A DNA stretch of 63,632 bases, from positions 1 to 63,632 of the forward strand of contig JBGTIS010000190.1 of NCBI GenBank assembly GCA_041745535.1, written 5' to 3'. The stretch comes from JBGTIS01 sp041745535. GTDB lineage: Bacteria; Bacteroidota; Bacteroidia; Cytophagales; Cyclobacteriaceae. Below, in pieces: positions 42,749 through 51,449 of the stretch. Each line of letters starts with the position of its first letter. Positions within the stretch are counted from its first letter, which is position 1. The notes under the pieces are model-generated. The model saw only the letters and a program-made list of their open reading frames with translations. It was not told the DNA's origin and made no database searches. A program made the translations under genes and the position numbers.

Positions 42749-43324
42749 ATGCCTGCAAGAATTTCGGATGAACTGAAAAAAGCCATTAAAAACTTACCAG
42801 AACCGGAGAAAGACAAACTGCTGCTCCGGCTCATTGCCAAAGACAGTATGCTGGTGGCCAAACTCAATCACCAGTTGCTGGAAGATGAGGTAGCCGCCGA
42901 AGCACAACGTGAAGCGCTGGCTCATCAGATCCGGGAGCATTTCACCTCTCAGCATTTTGGCTCCTGGAACCATACGCCGGGACTGGTGATGATGGAACAG
43001 AGAAGCTTTAGTGGCGCTATCAACCGGCACGTGAAAATTACCAAAGACAAATACGGCGACATTCAACTCACCCTGTTGCTGGTGAATATGCCCTTTCGGG
43101 ATCAGTCGAAAATACTGTATAACAATCAGCATCGTGCCGACACCTATGCGCCTTATGTATGTAAAAAAGCACAGGATATCTTCAAAAAACTAAATAAATT
43201 AGACCGCGACTATTATGTGGAATTTGAAAAAGATGTGAACGAAATGCTGCGACACCTCCACCAGTATCCGCCTACACGCTCCCTGATGGCAGAATATCAA
43301 CTGCCCAAGGTTTGGGAATATTAA
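42749..43324 (+). CDS. Conserved hypothetical protein
   Basis: The 191-residue protein has no signal peptide or membrane segment. It begins with a helical, charged region (SDELKKAIKNLPEPEKDKLLLRLIAKD), then a middle with strands (INRHVKITKDKYGDIQLTLLLVNMPF) and a C-terminal helix set (DRDYYVEFEKDVNEMLRHL). I recognise the general look of an uncharacterised Bacteroidota family but no named domain. It stands alone between divergent corA and the LuxR regulator. Function is unknown. Confidence 0.75.
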   Translation: MPARISDELKKAIKNLPEPEKDKLLLRLIAKDSMLVAKLNHQLLEDEVAAEAQREALAHQIREHFTSQHFGSWNHTPGLVMMEQRSFSGAINRHVKITKDKYGDIQLTLLLVNMPFRDQSKILYNNQHRADTYAPYVCKKAQDIFKKLNKLDRDYYVEFEKDVNEMLRHLHQYPPTRSLMAEYQLPKVWEY

Positions 43325-43445
43325 TAGCATTCCTTGTTATAACGTGTTAAAATCAGGGTTTTATGTTGAGATTTTGATATTGTTCCACTAGCTTTTCAAG
43401 GTCTTTTTGAGGCAAAAAAAAGGTAAAATGATAGTAAAAGTTTGA

Positions 43446-44228
43446 TTAAACCCATTGTGCCAACCGGGCATAATTCAGCAATTCTATCACATTCCGTGCC
43501 TTAGCTTTTTCGAAGAGATTGCTGCGGTGGTTGCGGGCCGTATGTTCGCTGATGTAAAGTTTATCGGCAATTTCTTTGTTGCTGCGCCCGAACTGGATCA
43601 GTTGCAGGATTTCTTTTTCGCGCCGGGTAATCACCTGCTGAAATAGCCAGGGCACATATTCTTCTATAACTTTATAACTCCCCTTTTCCATTCTGTATAT
43701 TTCCAGTTTCACCTGTGAGAATGGCTTTTCTTCCGTTATATTTCGGTATAGGGTAATAAATAACTGTTTCCCATCTTTATTGCGTAAAGCTAAACGCTCA
43801 TCGTACATATGAAAATATCTGCCAGCGGCATGCCGGTATCGGTAGTTAATAGTGAACCGGTACTGATTATACTGATCATAGGGAATTTCCTTCATCAGTT
43901 GAAGCATGTATTGTACAACGCGTGCTACAGATTCCTGGTCGTCGGGATGTATGTGAGAGGAATAATCCTCGAGGGTCATATCCTCCATTTTCCTGGCTGT
44001 ATAACCAAACACATGCTCACAGTTTTCGCTCACATATTGCACTTCATGATTGGCGATGCCACATAAAAAAACGACCCACGATGGAAAAAGCTGCTGCACA
44101 AACTCAAAACTACTGTAATAATCAAGAAAATCGGTTTGTCTGTATAAAAAGCGCGCCCGTTGCCTTTCACTAATTACACCATGTATTTTACGAACTGTTT
44201 GACCAATACTTTGTCTCATAAGAAGCAT
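43446..44228 (-). CDS. PAS-LuxR transcriptional regulator
   Basis: The 260-residue protein has a PAS-like sensor at about 45-165 (HEVQYVSENCEHVFGYTARK, then HPDDQESVARVVQYML), and a LuxR-type helix-turn-helix at 195-255. The HTH has TRREKEILQLIQFGRSNKEI and LYISEHTARNHRSNLFEKA. It lacks a phosphoacceptor receiver domain. It sits upstream of, and divergent from, the DUF5602 operon and may control it. A decayed second copy of this domain lies near 52.2 kb. Confidence 0.87.
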   Translation of the reverse strand: MLLMRQSIGQTVRKIHGVISERQRARFLYRQTDFLDYYSSFEFVQQLFPSWVVFLCGIANHEVQYVSENCEHVFGYTARKMEDMTLEDYSSHIHPDDQESVARVVQYMLQLMKEIPYDQYNQYRFTINYRYRHAAGRYFHMYDERLALRNKDGKQLFITLYRNITEEKPFSQVKLEIYRMEKGSYKVIEEYVPWLFQQVITRREKEILQLIQFGRSNKEIADKLYISEHTARNHRSNLFEKAKARNVIELLNYARLAQWV

Positions 44229-44533
44229 TTAAAAGGTTATAATAAAATTAAAAAATGGAATATTGTAAATAATATCAGAACCCTTAGTAGTTTGAAAACT
44301 TCACAAAGTAACAGGTTTAGTCAAAAAAATTATGATTTCGCAGGTGTACAAATGGTGAACAAGCTCCATAAAAAAGTAGGGGAATAATATCTAAAAGGAA
44401 GTAATACTATCATTTAAGCCCATTTCCCGTTCCTGATCATCAATGTAGGCTTACCGGTAACCGTAACCACTGTAGCCAAGTGTTCCCCATAAATTAGTAT
44501 AAAAGTACCATTTCCGGGAAAAACAGCGCATCC

Positions 44534-44541
44534 TAGCTTTG
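44534..44541 (+). promoter_or_regulatory. Candidate -7 promoter element of the DUF5602 operon
   Basis: TAGCTTTG matches the Bacteroidota -7 consensus TAnnTTTG and lies 77 bases before the first ATG. No clear -33 TTTG is seen. The remainder of the 390-base gap (44229-44618) shows nothing more. Confidence 0.4.
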
Positions 44542-44618
44542 TGGAAATTTTATAAAGACCGAATCATAGATTTGGTTCATTTAATCTGTTTTTAACAACT
44601 CAACTAAATCTTTTTACC

Positions 44619-45401
44619 ATGAAAAAACATATTTGGAAACAAGCGCTGATAGTAATAGGAATCTTAATTACAACAGGATGGTTCACTGCCTGCCAAGACG
44701 ATGAGGAAGCAAAGTCACCAGACGTTATTTACGGACCGGAAGTGAACGTAGGCAATGGCATAGCCCGAAGTTTTGTACGGTTAGACGATAGTGGAATTGC
44801 TACTTCTATTGGCTTTACCATGACCCGCACGGCACTGGATAACCTGCCGAATGAAGGGGCTCATGGAGAAATCTCTTTCGTGCTGGCATTACCTGCCGAA
44901 AAAGGGGAAACATCCTATGACCACATCTCGCTGGATTGGGCACCGCACGGACATGCACCGGAAGGCGTGTACAACGTGCCTCATTTCGACATGCACTTCT
45001 ATATGCTCAGCCAGGCCGAAAGAGCATACATTCAGCCTGGCACCCCGGAGATGGAAAAGCTGCCGGAGACAAAATTTTTGCCGGCCAACTACCTGGCAAA
45101 CCCGGGAGAAGGAGAACCGCAGATGGGCAAACATTGGGTGGATGTTACTTCCCCTGAACTGCAAGGGCAACCCTTTACCACTACCTTTATTTATGGCAGT
45201 TATGATGGGCATGTCATCTTTCATGAACCTATGATGGCGCACGAGTGGCTCTCTTCCGAACCGGATACAGTCATTACCTTGCCCCAGCCCGAAGCGGTAG
45301 AACAAACCAGCTTATATCCTGGCAAATATTCAGTCACTTTTGATAATGAAAAGCAGTTGTTCATCATCTCGCTGGATGAACTGATCCAAAGAAATCAGTA
45401 A
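44619..45401 (+). CDS. DUF5602 (TTHB210-like) lipoprotein
   Basis: The 260-residue protein has a lipoprotein signal (ILITTGWFTACQDDEE). The core from about 40 to 215 has the histidine-rich stretch SLDWAPHGHAPEGVYNVPHF and then DMHFYMLSQAER. This recalls DUF5602/TTHB210-like proteins, where the His and Asp residues look like metal ligands. A late HEPMM histidine may belong to the same site. The function is not established. It starts a five-gene run, with the next gene 8 bases away. Confidence 0.78.
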   Translation: MKKHIWKQALIVIGILITTGWFTACQDDEEAKSPDVIYGPEVNVGNGIARSFVRLDDSGIATSIGFTMTRTALDNLPNEGAHGEISFVLALPAEKGETSYDHISLDWAPHGHAPEGVYNVPHFDMHFYMLSQAERAYIQPGTPEMEKLPETKFLPANYLANPGEGEPQMGKHWVDVTSPELQGQPFTTTFIYGSYDGHVIFHEPMMAHEWLSSEPDTVITLPQPEAVEQTSLYPGKYSVTFDNEKQLFIISLDELIQRNQ

Positions 45402-45409
45402 GGTTTACA

Positions 45410-45982
45410 ATGAATAAGCATATGAAACTACAAGCTATTAAAACTAGGCCAATATTCCTGTTGATGCGGTTGGCAGGAATGGCTGTTATTGGTGTACTAT
45501 CAATTTTTGCTACCAGTAGCGCACAATCCCAGATTCCCACAGCTATCGTTGGCGATTCCAGTCTGCGGGCGTTCTTACCACAGTTTGAAGAAGGTATCAA
45601 TCGCTTCATCAATGGGGATCCCACGCTTTGGAAACAGAATGCCTCGCAACGCGACGATGCTACGATTATGGGCGCGTGGGGCGCTTATGAAAATGGCTGG
45701 CAGGAAGCAGGGACACGGTACGACTGGGCATCAGCCCGGTTCAGGGAAAGTGGCGCCAAGGTAAAGGTCGAGTACCTTTCCTCTGGAGTAAGCGGAGAAC
45801 TGGCTTATACTGTATCAATCGAGCAAAGCGAGGTGCGGTTGGTTGATCAGGACAAACCCGCTCCGATGGCTTTACGGGTTACCCATGTCTTTCGGAGGGA
45901 AGACGGGGTTTGGAAACTCCCGCATCGTCATGCCGATCCATTGATTGACAAGACAGCACCTGCTACGGTGCTACAGAAATAA
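45410..45982 (+). CDS. NTF2-like/SnoaL-like secreted protein
   Basis: The 190-residue protein has an N-terminal signal (RLAGMAVIGVLSIFATSSAQ). The mature part has the NTF2-like layout of a helix with the FINGDPTLWKQNASQRDDAT segment, a WGAYENGWQE turn and strands VKVEYLSSGVSGELAYTVSI and LRVTHVFRREDGVWKLPHRH. Such cone-shaped domains bind small ligands or catalyse isomerisation. The final HRHADP may sit in the pocket. No specific role can be assigned. It probably acts in the periplasm with its neighbours. Confidence 0.78.
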   Translation: MNKHMKLQAIKTRPIFLLMRLAGMAVIGVLSIFATSSAQSQIPTAIVGDSSLRAFLPQFEEGINRFINGDPTLWKQNASQRDDATIMGAWGAYENGWQEAGTRYDWASARFRESGAKVKVEYLSSGVSGELAYTVSIEQSEVRLVDQDKPAPMALRVTHVFRREDGVWKLPHRHADPLIDKTAPATVLQK

Positions 45983-46032
45983 TCAAAAGAAGCAAGCACA
46001 CACAAACTATTTATAAAAACCAATTATTAATT

Positions 46033-46599
46033 ATGAACCTACGTAGAATATATAATCCTGTACAGAAAGACTATGTTACTTTTCTGGAAACTTTGCAGGA
46101 AAGCAATGGACAAAGAACCTACTGCCTTCTGGAAATAGCACCGGGGGGAAAGGTGTTGCCCCATTACCACGTTACCTATTCCGAAACCTTTGTGGTACAA
46201 TCAGGTATCATGAACGTTAGGGTGGGTAATGAAGAATTAACTTTAGTACCAGGAGAGCGGATAACCGTACCTCCCGGAATACTCCATGCCTGGTACAACC
46301 TTCAACCCTACACCATTACCGTAGATGTGATCATTGAACCGGGGCATGCCGGTTTTGAAAGAGTGTTGCAAGCCGCTTATGGCCTGGCCCGCGACGGAAA
46401 AACCCGGCCAGATGGTACTCCCAATAACCTGTTACATCTGGCCATGCTCCTGGATATGTCAGATATGAAATTACCCGGCATTCAGGGAAAGCTAGGTTGG
46501 GTATTCCGGCTACTGGTCCGTATCGCGTACTGGCGAGGCAAGGATAAAGATTTTGAGAAATACTATTTTGAATTTGACACCTCAAAGCAAGCAGTTTGA
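46033..46599 (+). CDS. Cupin-domain protein
   Basis: The 188-residue protein is a single cupin. Motif 1 is LPHYHVTYSETFVVQSGIMNV near 38-58 and motif 2 is GERITVPPGILHAWYN near 75-90. The metal ligands His, His, Glu and His are present. A C-terminal extension of about 80 residues follows, with helices ending YYFEFDT. It lacks a signal peptide, so it is cytosolic. The substrate is unknown. It is the third gene in the run, 50 bases after the NTF2-like gene. Confidence 0.82.
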   Translation: MNLRRIYNPVQKDYVTFLETLQESNGQRTYCLLEIAPGGKVLPHYHVTYSETFVVQSGIMNVRVGNEELTLVPGERITVPPGILHAWYNLQPYTITVDVIIEPGHAGFERVLQAAYGLARDGKTRPDGTPNNLLHLAMLLDMSDMKLPGIQGKLGWVFRLLVRIAYWRGKDKDFEKYYFEFDTSKQAV

Positions 46600-46667
46600 A
46601 TATAATTTCCCAGCTGGAGGCAACGGCCGGAGACAACCATATTCATCAAACTCAAATTTAACATACC

Positions 46668-47129
46668 ATGAAAATAACCAATAAATTTATAGGGCATGTA
46701 TCCATACCTTCAGTGTTTGTACCCAAACATATTCTATTCTGGATATTGTTGTCAACTGTCATGCTTTCCTGTAAAGAGGATGATGTAACTCCTGAAAACG
46801 GGATCGAATCGGTATGGGTGCTGGACCGGCTTTATTTTGGGCGTTCTATGCCAGAAGGAAAGGAAGTTTCAGAAGAGGCCTGGGATCAGTTTGTAGATGA
46901 GATCGTTACGCCCCGTTTTCCCGATGGCTTAACCCTCTGGTATGCTGAAGGACAGTGGCGGGATGCATCGGGAGAAATTATTGAGGAAAATACCTTTATT
47001 CTGGAGGTGACGCATGAAGATAATGAGGCATCCGATACCAAACTGGATGAAATCGTTGAAGCGTACAAAAAACGCTTTCAGCAGGAATCGGTACTGCGGA
47101 TTACGGAACAGGTTGAGGTCGAATTTTAA
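46668..47129 (+). CDS. Small lipoprotein of unknown family
   Basis: The 153-residue protein has a signal ending STVMLSCKEDD, a lipobox-like LSC. The mature region is acidic and mixed helix and strand (VWVLDRLYFGRSMPEGKEVS, FPDGLTLWYAEGQWRD, LDEIVEAYKKRFQQE). It could be an antibiotic-biosynthesis or stress-responsive type alpha-beta fold, but I do not recognise it. It follows the cupin gene by 68 bases and precedes the SDR gene by 25. Confidence 0.68.
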   Translation: MKITNKFIGHVSIPSVFVPKHILFWILLSTVMLSCKEDDVTPENGIESVWVLDRLYFGRSMPEGKEVSEEAWDQFVDEIVTPRFPDGLTLWYAEGQWRDASGEIIEENTFILEVTHEDNEASDTKLDEIVEAYKKRFQQESVLRITEQVEVEF

Positions 47130-47154
47130 AATTCAAAGTAAATTCACATGCCTT

Positions 47155-48036
47155 ATGAGTAGCGCAACAATAGAGCGTGTTTCGCTGGTAACCGGTGGAA
47201 CCGATGGCATCGGACGGGCAGTGGCCTTATTGCTTGCTCGTGGGGGTGACCGAGTGTTATTTGTAGGACGTAACGCTGCAAGAGGCGCGCAGGTACTGGC
47301 GGAATTACAGCAAGCGGGACCAGGAGTAGACCACGTGTTCATTCCTGCGGACCTGTCGCTTCTGGCAGAGACCACCCGTATGGCAGATGAGGTAGCACAG
47401 CTCACCGACCGCCTGGATGCCATGGTGTGCTGCGCTGGTATTCTGTCGACGCTACCGGAATGGACAGCTGAGGGATTAGAACGTAACTTTGTCCTTAATT
47501 ATCTGTCCCGTTACCTGCTGATCCGGCAGTTGTTGCCTTATCTGATCCAGGCACCTTCCGGGAGGCTAGTCCTGGTGGCCAATGCGGGCATCTACAAAGA
47601 CAGTCTGAATTTTGACGATCTGCAGTACCGAAAAGGCAAGCGGGGTATGCGGGTATCAGCCCGTACCCAGTTCGCCAACGACCTGTTGGCTACAGAGCTG
47701 GCTTCCCGGTTGCGCAACACGCAGGTAGAGGTAACGTGTGTGTATCCGGGTATCACCAACACACCCCTTTTCCACAATGCCCGCGGTCTGCCGGGCTTTG
47801 TACGTTTCATAGCATCGATGTTACAGCCCTTGATTGCCTTATCACCTGAAGTAGCTGCCCAGACACCCGTTTTTCTGGCACAGGACGCCCGGGCTACCGG
47901 TACGGGAGGACGCTTTTTTGGTCCGAAGCTAAAGCAACGCCCGGTTCCGGAACGTGCACAACGGACAGACCGTCGAAGCAAACTGTGGCAAGCCAGTGAG
48001 GAACTTGTACAGCCCTACCTTGTCACACTTATGTAA
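47155..48036 (+). CDS. Short-chain dehydrogenase/reductase
   Basis: The protein is 293 residues from the ATG at 47155 (MSSATIERVSLVTGG). The longer open frame from 47014 lies inside the previous gene and is rejected. The cofactor motif LVTGGTDGIGRAVALLL sits near residue 10, and CCAGIL takes the place of NAG. The catalytic YxxxK tyrosine is not obvious: LVANAGIYKDSLNF and YRKGKRGMRVSARTQFAND stand in that region. This resembles the retinol dehydrogenase-like or daunorubicin C-13 ketoreductase-like SDRs. The DNA is visibly richer in GC than the flanks, which may mark transfer. Confidence 0.8.
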   Translation: MSSATIERVSLVTGGTDGIGRAVALLLARGGDRVLFVGRNAARGAQVLAELQQAGPGVDHVFIPADLSLLAETTRMADEVAQLTDRLDAMVCCAGILSTLPEWTAEGLERNFVLNYLSRYLLIRQLLPYLIQAPSGRLVLVANAGIYKDSLNFDDLQYRKGKRGMRVSARTQFANDLLATELASRLRNTQVEVTCVYPGITNTPLFHNARGLPGFVRFIASMLQPLIALSPEVAAQTPVFLAQDARATGTGGRFFGPKLKQRPVPERAQRTDRRSKLWQASEELVQPYLVTLM

Positions 48037-48101
48037 AGCTGAAAAGCAATAGCACTTTGAGAGAATAGACCGCTTTTACCCTTTTTCCTGAATAAAAAAT
48101 A

Positions 48102-48117
48102 CCTACTCCAAGGTAGG
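48102..48117. repeat. Short hairpin between SDR and SGNH genes
   Basis: CCTAC and GTAGG pair around a 6-base loop. There is no T run, so it is a weak terminator candidate at most. Confidence 0.3.
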
Positions 48118-48161
48118 AGAATTACAACGATAACGGTATTTATCACCTTTTGCCTGCACGA

Positions 48162-48169
48162 TAATTTTG
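48162..48169 (+). promoter_or_regulatory. Candidate -7 promoter element of the SGNH-MBOAT operon
   Basis: TAATTTTG matches the TAnnTTTG consensus and lies 47 bases before the ATG at 48217. It supports a separate transcript for this gene pair. Confidence 0.42.
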
Positions 48170-48216
48170 CAGCGATATAAATCAAATACAAACAAACTAT
48201 TTTAAATAACTTAATA

Positions 48217-49317
48217 ATGAAACGAATATCTCCATATACCAGAGCAGGCCTGTTTGCCTTTTTTCTGGTAACTGTTTTTATAATCGGTTGGGAGGCTTAT
48301 TGGCGTAGCCAGGGTTTTGAGGTTTCCTATAACGACGACGAATCGCTCTGGGCTTTTCATCATCAGCGGATCTATCAGACTAGCCCTTCGGCACCCGTGA
48401 TCATCGGTTCGTCCCGGATTAAATTTGGTATGGATCTGAGTACCTGGGAAGAAACCACAGGCTCAGCACCGACACAACTTGCCCTGGTGGGCACTTCGCC
48501 ACGTCCTATTCTGAAAGATCTGGCGCAGGATGAAAATTTCAAAGGCACTGTACTCATAGGGGTTACCGAACCTTTGTTCTTCTCACCGGCAGGTGGTCCG
48601 TTTGAAAAGCGTGCTACCGCCAGTTTGAAATTATACCCTAACTGGTCTATAGCTCAGCGAGCCAGTTTCCGGATCAATCAGGTACTGGAATCTAAATTTA
48701 TATTTTTGGATGAGGAAAAATTCGCGTTGCGCTCTCTGTTAGAAAGATTATACATTCCTAATCGGGAGGGTGTATTTGCCATCCCTCCTTTTCCGCTCCA
48801 GTTTACCAAAGACTATTTTAATCGCCAAACTGCTGTTACCGATGCATTTGTCGCCGACACAGCCCTGCAGCATCAGCAGCAGCGAATCTGGTGGAATTTG
48901 TTTACCAAAGCACCCCGCATGCCCATGGACGAAATGGTCATCAATGGTATTTTTGATGAAGTGAAAGATGCGGTAGCAACCATACAGGCGCGTGGTGGCC
49001 AGGTACTCTTTGTACGCATGCCTTCCAGCGGGCCTATCCGGGAAATTGAAAAACAGGGTTTTCCAAGAGAACAGTATTGGGACCGGCTGTTAAAAGAAAC
49101 CGGAGCACCGGGTATTCACTTTGAAGATTATCCGCAATTGGCACACTATACCTGTATTGAATGGTCGCACCTGGCCCCGGCCGAAGCCAAAGCCTTTACC
49201 CGCGATTTCATTCCTATTATGCAGCAGAAAACGGGCTGGCCTGTACACATAACACAAGCTACTACTTCTGTTGATCCTACTTCTAATCACTCTACTTCAA
49301 CTTTAACTTCTCGTTAG
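48217..49317 (+). CDS. DltD/AlgJ-like SGNH-type membrane-anchored protein
   Basis: The 366-residue protein has one N-terminal membrane helix (LFAFFLVTVFIIGWEAYW) and an extracytoplasmic domain. The domain opens with a block I-like serine in VIIGSSRIKFGMDL near residue 66 and ends with a late histidine in TCIEWSHLAPAEAKAF near residue 315. A D-x-x-H pair is not present in its classic form. It lies 2 bases before an MBOAT gene. SGNH partners of MBOAT proteins transfer acyl groups to extracytoplasmic polymers, as DltD and AlgJ/AlgX do. The acceptor is unknown. Confidence 0.7.
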   Translation: MKRISPYTRAGLFAFFLVTVFIIGWEAYWRSQGFEVSYNDDESLWAFHHQRIYQTSPSAPVIIGSSRIKFGMDLSTWEETTGSAPTQLALVGTSPRPILKDLAQDENFKGTVLIGVTEPLFFSPAGGPFEKRATASLKLYPNWSIAQRASFRINQVLESKFIFLDEEKFALRSLLERLYIPNREGVFAIPPFPLQFTKDYFNRQTAVTDAFVADTALQHQQQRIWWNLFTKAPRMPMDEMVINGIFDEVKDAVATIQARGGQVLFVRMPSSGPIREIEKQGFPREQYWDRLLKETGAPGIHFEDYPQLAHYTCIEWSHLAPAEAKAFTRDFIPIMQQKTGWPVHITQATTSVDPTSNHSTSTLTSR

Positions 49318-49319
49318 TC

Positions 49320-50807
49320 ATGGTCTTTAATTCATATATCTTCGTTTTGTTTTTCGGGGTGTTGCTATTGCTGCATCGCCTGCCTTTGCCGTGGAATGTA
49401 AAAAAGCTGAACTTATTAATGGCTAGCTACTTGTTCTACGCTGTCTGGAATCCGCCTTTCGTTCTTCTGTTATGGCTTTCTACCCTGGTTGATTATAGCA
49501 TTGCCTTGGTATTGGGTCGTGAGGAAAACCAAAGTAAACGAAAGCTATTGTTAGTTGTGAGCCTGTTGGTCAATTTAGGAATGCTCGGGTTTTTCAAATA
49601 TGGTGGCTTTCTGCTGGATAATTTCGTAACCCTGCTTTCTGTGATGGGTATTGCTTATCAGCCTGCCATGCCGGATATTATTTTACCGGTGGGAATTTCC
49701 TTCTATACCTTCCAGACGCTTTCTTATACGCTGGATGTGTACCGGCGTAACATTGCTCCGGAAAAATCATTGCTGGATTTTAGTTTGTTCGTTACGTTTT
49801 TCCCGCAGTTGGTGGCCGGACCCATTGTGCGTCCTGCTGATCTGATTCCTCAGTTTAAACAACCCCATCAGGCTACCCGCAAACAACTTACCCAAGGCTT
49901 ATTCTTATTAACATTAGGTATGTTTCTGAAAGTGGGTGTGGCAGATGGCTTATTAGCGGATACGGCCGACACGGTATTTGGAGTACCCTTTCCCCTGCAC
50001 CCGCTGGATGCCTGGATGGGAGTATTAGCATTCTCAGGACAGATCTTCTGCGATTTTGCCGGGTATTCTACCTGTGCCATTGGAGTAGCCCTATGCTTAG
50101 GATTTACCTTGCCGGATAATTTTCGGTATCCTTACGCCGCCATTGGCTTTTCCGACTTCTGGCGCCGCTGGCATATTACCCTGTCTACCTGGCTGCGCGA
50201 CTATTTGTATATTCCTTTGGGTGGAAATCGTAAAGGTAATGCCCGTACGTACCTCAATTTGATGATCACCATGCTGCTGGGTGGCTTATGGCATGGAGCC
50301 TCCTGGACCTTTGTGGTTTGGGGGGCCCTGCACGGCTTGTATTTAGGCATTGAAAGAATGATCAAAGATCGTTTTCAAAACAAAAATCTGGCGACTCCCA
50401 ACGTTGTACCAGCCGGTCAGAAAGTAGCGATGGCCAGCATCGTACCATCCATACCAATGCGCAAAGGACTGGTACAATTTATTCAGGCACTGCTTACTTT
50501 CCTGGTGGTTTCCATAACCTGGGTTTTCTTCCGGGCTGCCGACTTTGGTACGGCCATGCGGTTACTGCTGGCTATGTTCGGAGTAATTCCTGTAAAAATC
50601 CCGATGCTGACTACCCTGGCCATGATTAAAGTAGGAGTGGTAACGGCTGCTCTGTTAGGTTGCCATTGGGTAATGCGCAATACTACTTTAGCCAAAGTGA
50701 TCACTCGCATTCCCTGGTGGATATTAGGATTAGGCTGGGCATTGATGCTCATCCTGCTCGTCCTGACCCAGAAAAGCAGCAGCTCTTTTATCTATTTTCA
50801 GTTTTAA
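49320..50807 (+). CDS. MBOAT-family O-acyltransferase (AlgI/DltB-like)
   Basis: The 495-residue protein has about ten to twelve membrane helices. The family core is present: VAGPIVRPADLIPQF near 165, FWRRWHITLSTWLRDYLYIP near 275 and LLGGLWHGASWTFVVWG near 315, with its catalytic histidine. Members such as AlgI and DltB carry acyl groups, usually acetyl, across the inner membrane. It is encoded right after the SGNH-like protein. No alginate or teichoic acid genes are nearby, so the target is likely another surface polymer. Confidence 0.93.
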   Translation: MVFNSYIFVLFFGVLLLLHRLPLPWNVKKLNLLMASYLFYAVWNPPFVLLLWLSTLVDYSIALVLGREENQSKRKLLLVVSLLVNLGMLGFFKYGGFLLDNFVTLLSVMGIAYQPAMPDIILPVGISFYTFQTLSYTLDVYRRNIAPEKSLLDFSLFVTFFPQLVAGPIVRPADLIPQFKQPHQATRKQLTQGLFLLTLGMFLKVGVADGLLADTADTVFGVPFPLHPLDAWMGVLAFSGQIFCDFAGYSTCAIGVALCLGFTLPDNFRYPYAAIGFSDFWRRWHITLSTWLRDYLYIPLGGNRKGNARTYLNLMITMLLGGLWHGASWTFVVWGALHGLYLGIERMIKDRFQNKNLATPNVVPAGQKVAMASIVPSIPMRKGLVQFIQALLTFLVVSITWVFFRAADFGTAMRLLLAMFGVIPVKIPMLTTLAMIKVGVVTAALLGCHWVMRNTTLAKVITRIPWWILGLGWALMLILLVLTQKSSSSFIYFQF

Positions 50808-50832
50808 CACAAAAGACTGATCTATTAAAGGG

Positions 50833-50887
50833 TGGTTAGATTCCTACACACCTGCTTAAACTATAAAAGCCTTAATCTTTCGGATTA
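50833..50887 (+). repeat. 55-bp direct repeat, copy 1
   Basis: This copy matches 52051-52105 in 54 of 55 bases. The two copies bracket the RES/Xre module. It begins TGGTTAGATT and ends TTTCGGATTA. The single mismatch is C here against G in copy 2. Confidence 0.85.
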
Positions 50888-50893
50888 TAGGAT

Positions 50894-50934
50894 AGGGTTT
50901 CCGCACCAAAATAATGGATTGGTACGGAAACCCT
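50894..50934. terminator. Long hairpin between MBOAT and RES genes
   Basis: AGGGTTTCCG (50894-50903) and CGGAAACCCT (50925-50934) are perfect 10-bp arms. Inside them ACCAA and TTGGT add 5 bp after one mismatch. No clear T run follows on the plus strand. On the minus strand the run TTTTTTT lies on the upstream side. It may terminate convergent transcripts. Confidence 0.5.
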
Positions 50935-50972
50935 GATTAATAAAAAAACGGCAACATTTCTTGAGATGTATG

Positions 50973-51449
50973 CTAGAAAATTTTTTCCCCTAATCTTTCA
51001 TCCAGAAAAAAAGGCTCGATAGATTGAATTTTTACTAAACCAAACTGAACATGCAGCGGATTAAGCAAATAATTGTAGTCTCCCCGCACTGTAACAGAAG
51101 GTACTTTCAGCGCCAGGTACTTATTCTCTTCAACAAAATCTTTACCGATCTGCTGAGATACAGTAGTAGGTGGGTGGGCATCCCAACCTTCCGGTAGGGT
51201 CTCTAAAATGGCAACATGCGTATCAGACGAGGCGCCTGGCACAGGTAGCTCAAGACTTATTATCATTAAATCGGTAGGTAGATCGTTCAAATCAATGCGC
51301 ACAGCTAGTTCCATAGCTGCCAACGCTCTGCTATCAGCAGTATAGAGCATGCTTACTCCTTTAGGATTCCATCTTCCACTATACAACCTGGCGCCTGTAC
51401 CGGTTAAGTCCTTGGAATATCTTTCTCTGGAAATACGAAAAACGATCAT
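50973..51449 (-). CDS. RES-domain toxin
   Basis: The 158-residue protein has the RES family residues in order: an Arg-Tyr in ISRERYSKDLTGTGARLYSG, NPKGVSMLYTADSRALAAME and a later serine near LLNPLHVQFG. The family (ParT, MbcT) breaks down NAD+, which depletes the cell. It starts with ATG overlapping the stop of the antitoxin gene by 4 bases. Size is normal and the pair looks intact. Confidence 0.88.
   Translation of the reverse strand: MIVFRISRERYSKDLTGTGARLYSGRWNPKGVSMLYTADSRALAAMELAVRIDLNDLPTDLMIISLELPVPGASSDTHVAILETLPEGWDAHPPTTVSQQIGKDFVEENKYLALKVPSVTVRGDYNYLLNPLHVQFGLVKIQSIEPFFLDERLGEKIF

Noticed and set aside
44160..44387. Plus-strand frame of 75 codons upstream of the DUF5602 operon
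   Set aside because: It overlaps the start of the LuxR gene and has no plausible protein features.
47014..47154. Longer N-terminus for the SDR gene
   Set aside because: This part lies inside the upstream lipoprotein gene, and its translation is unlike any SDR start.
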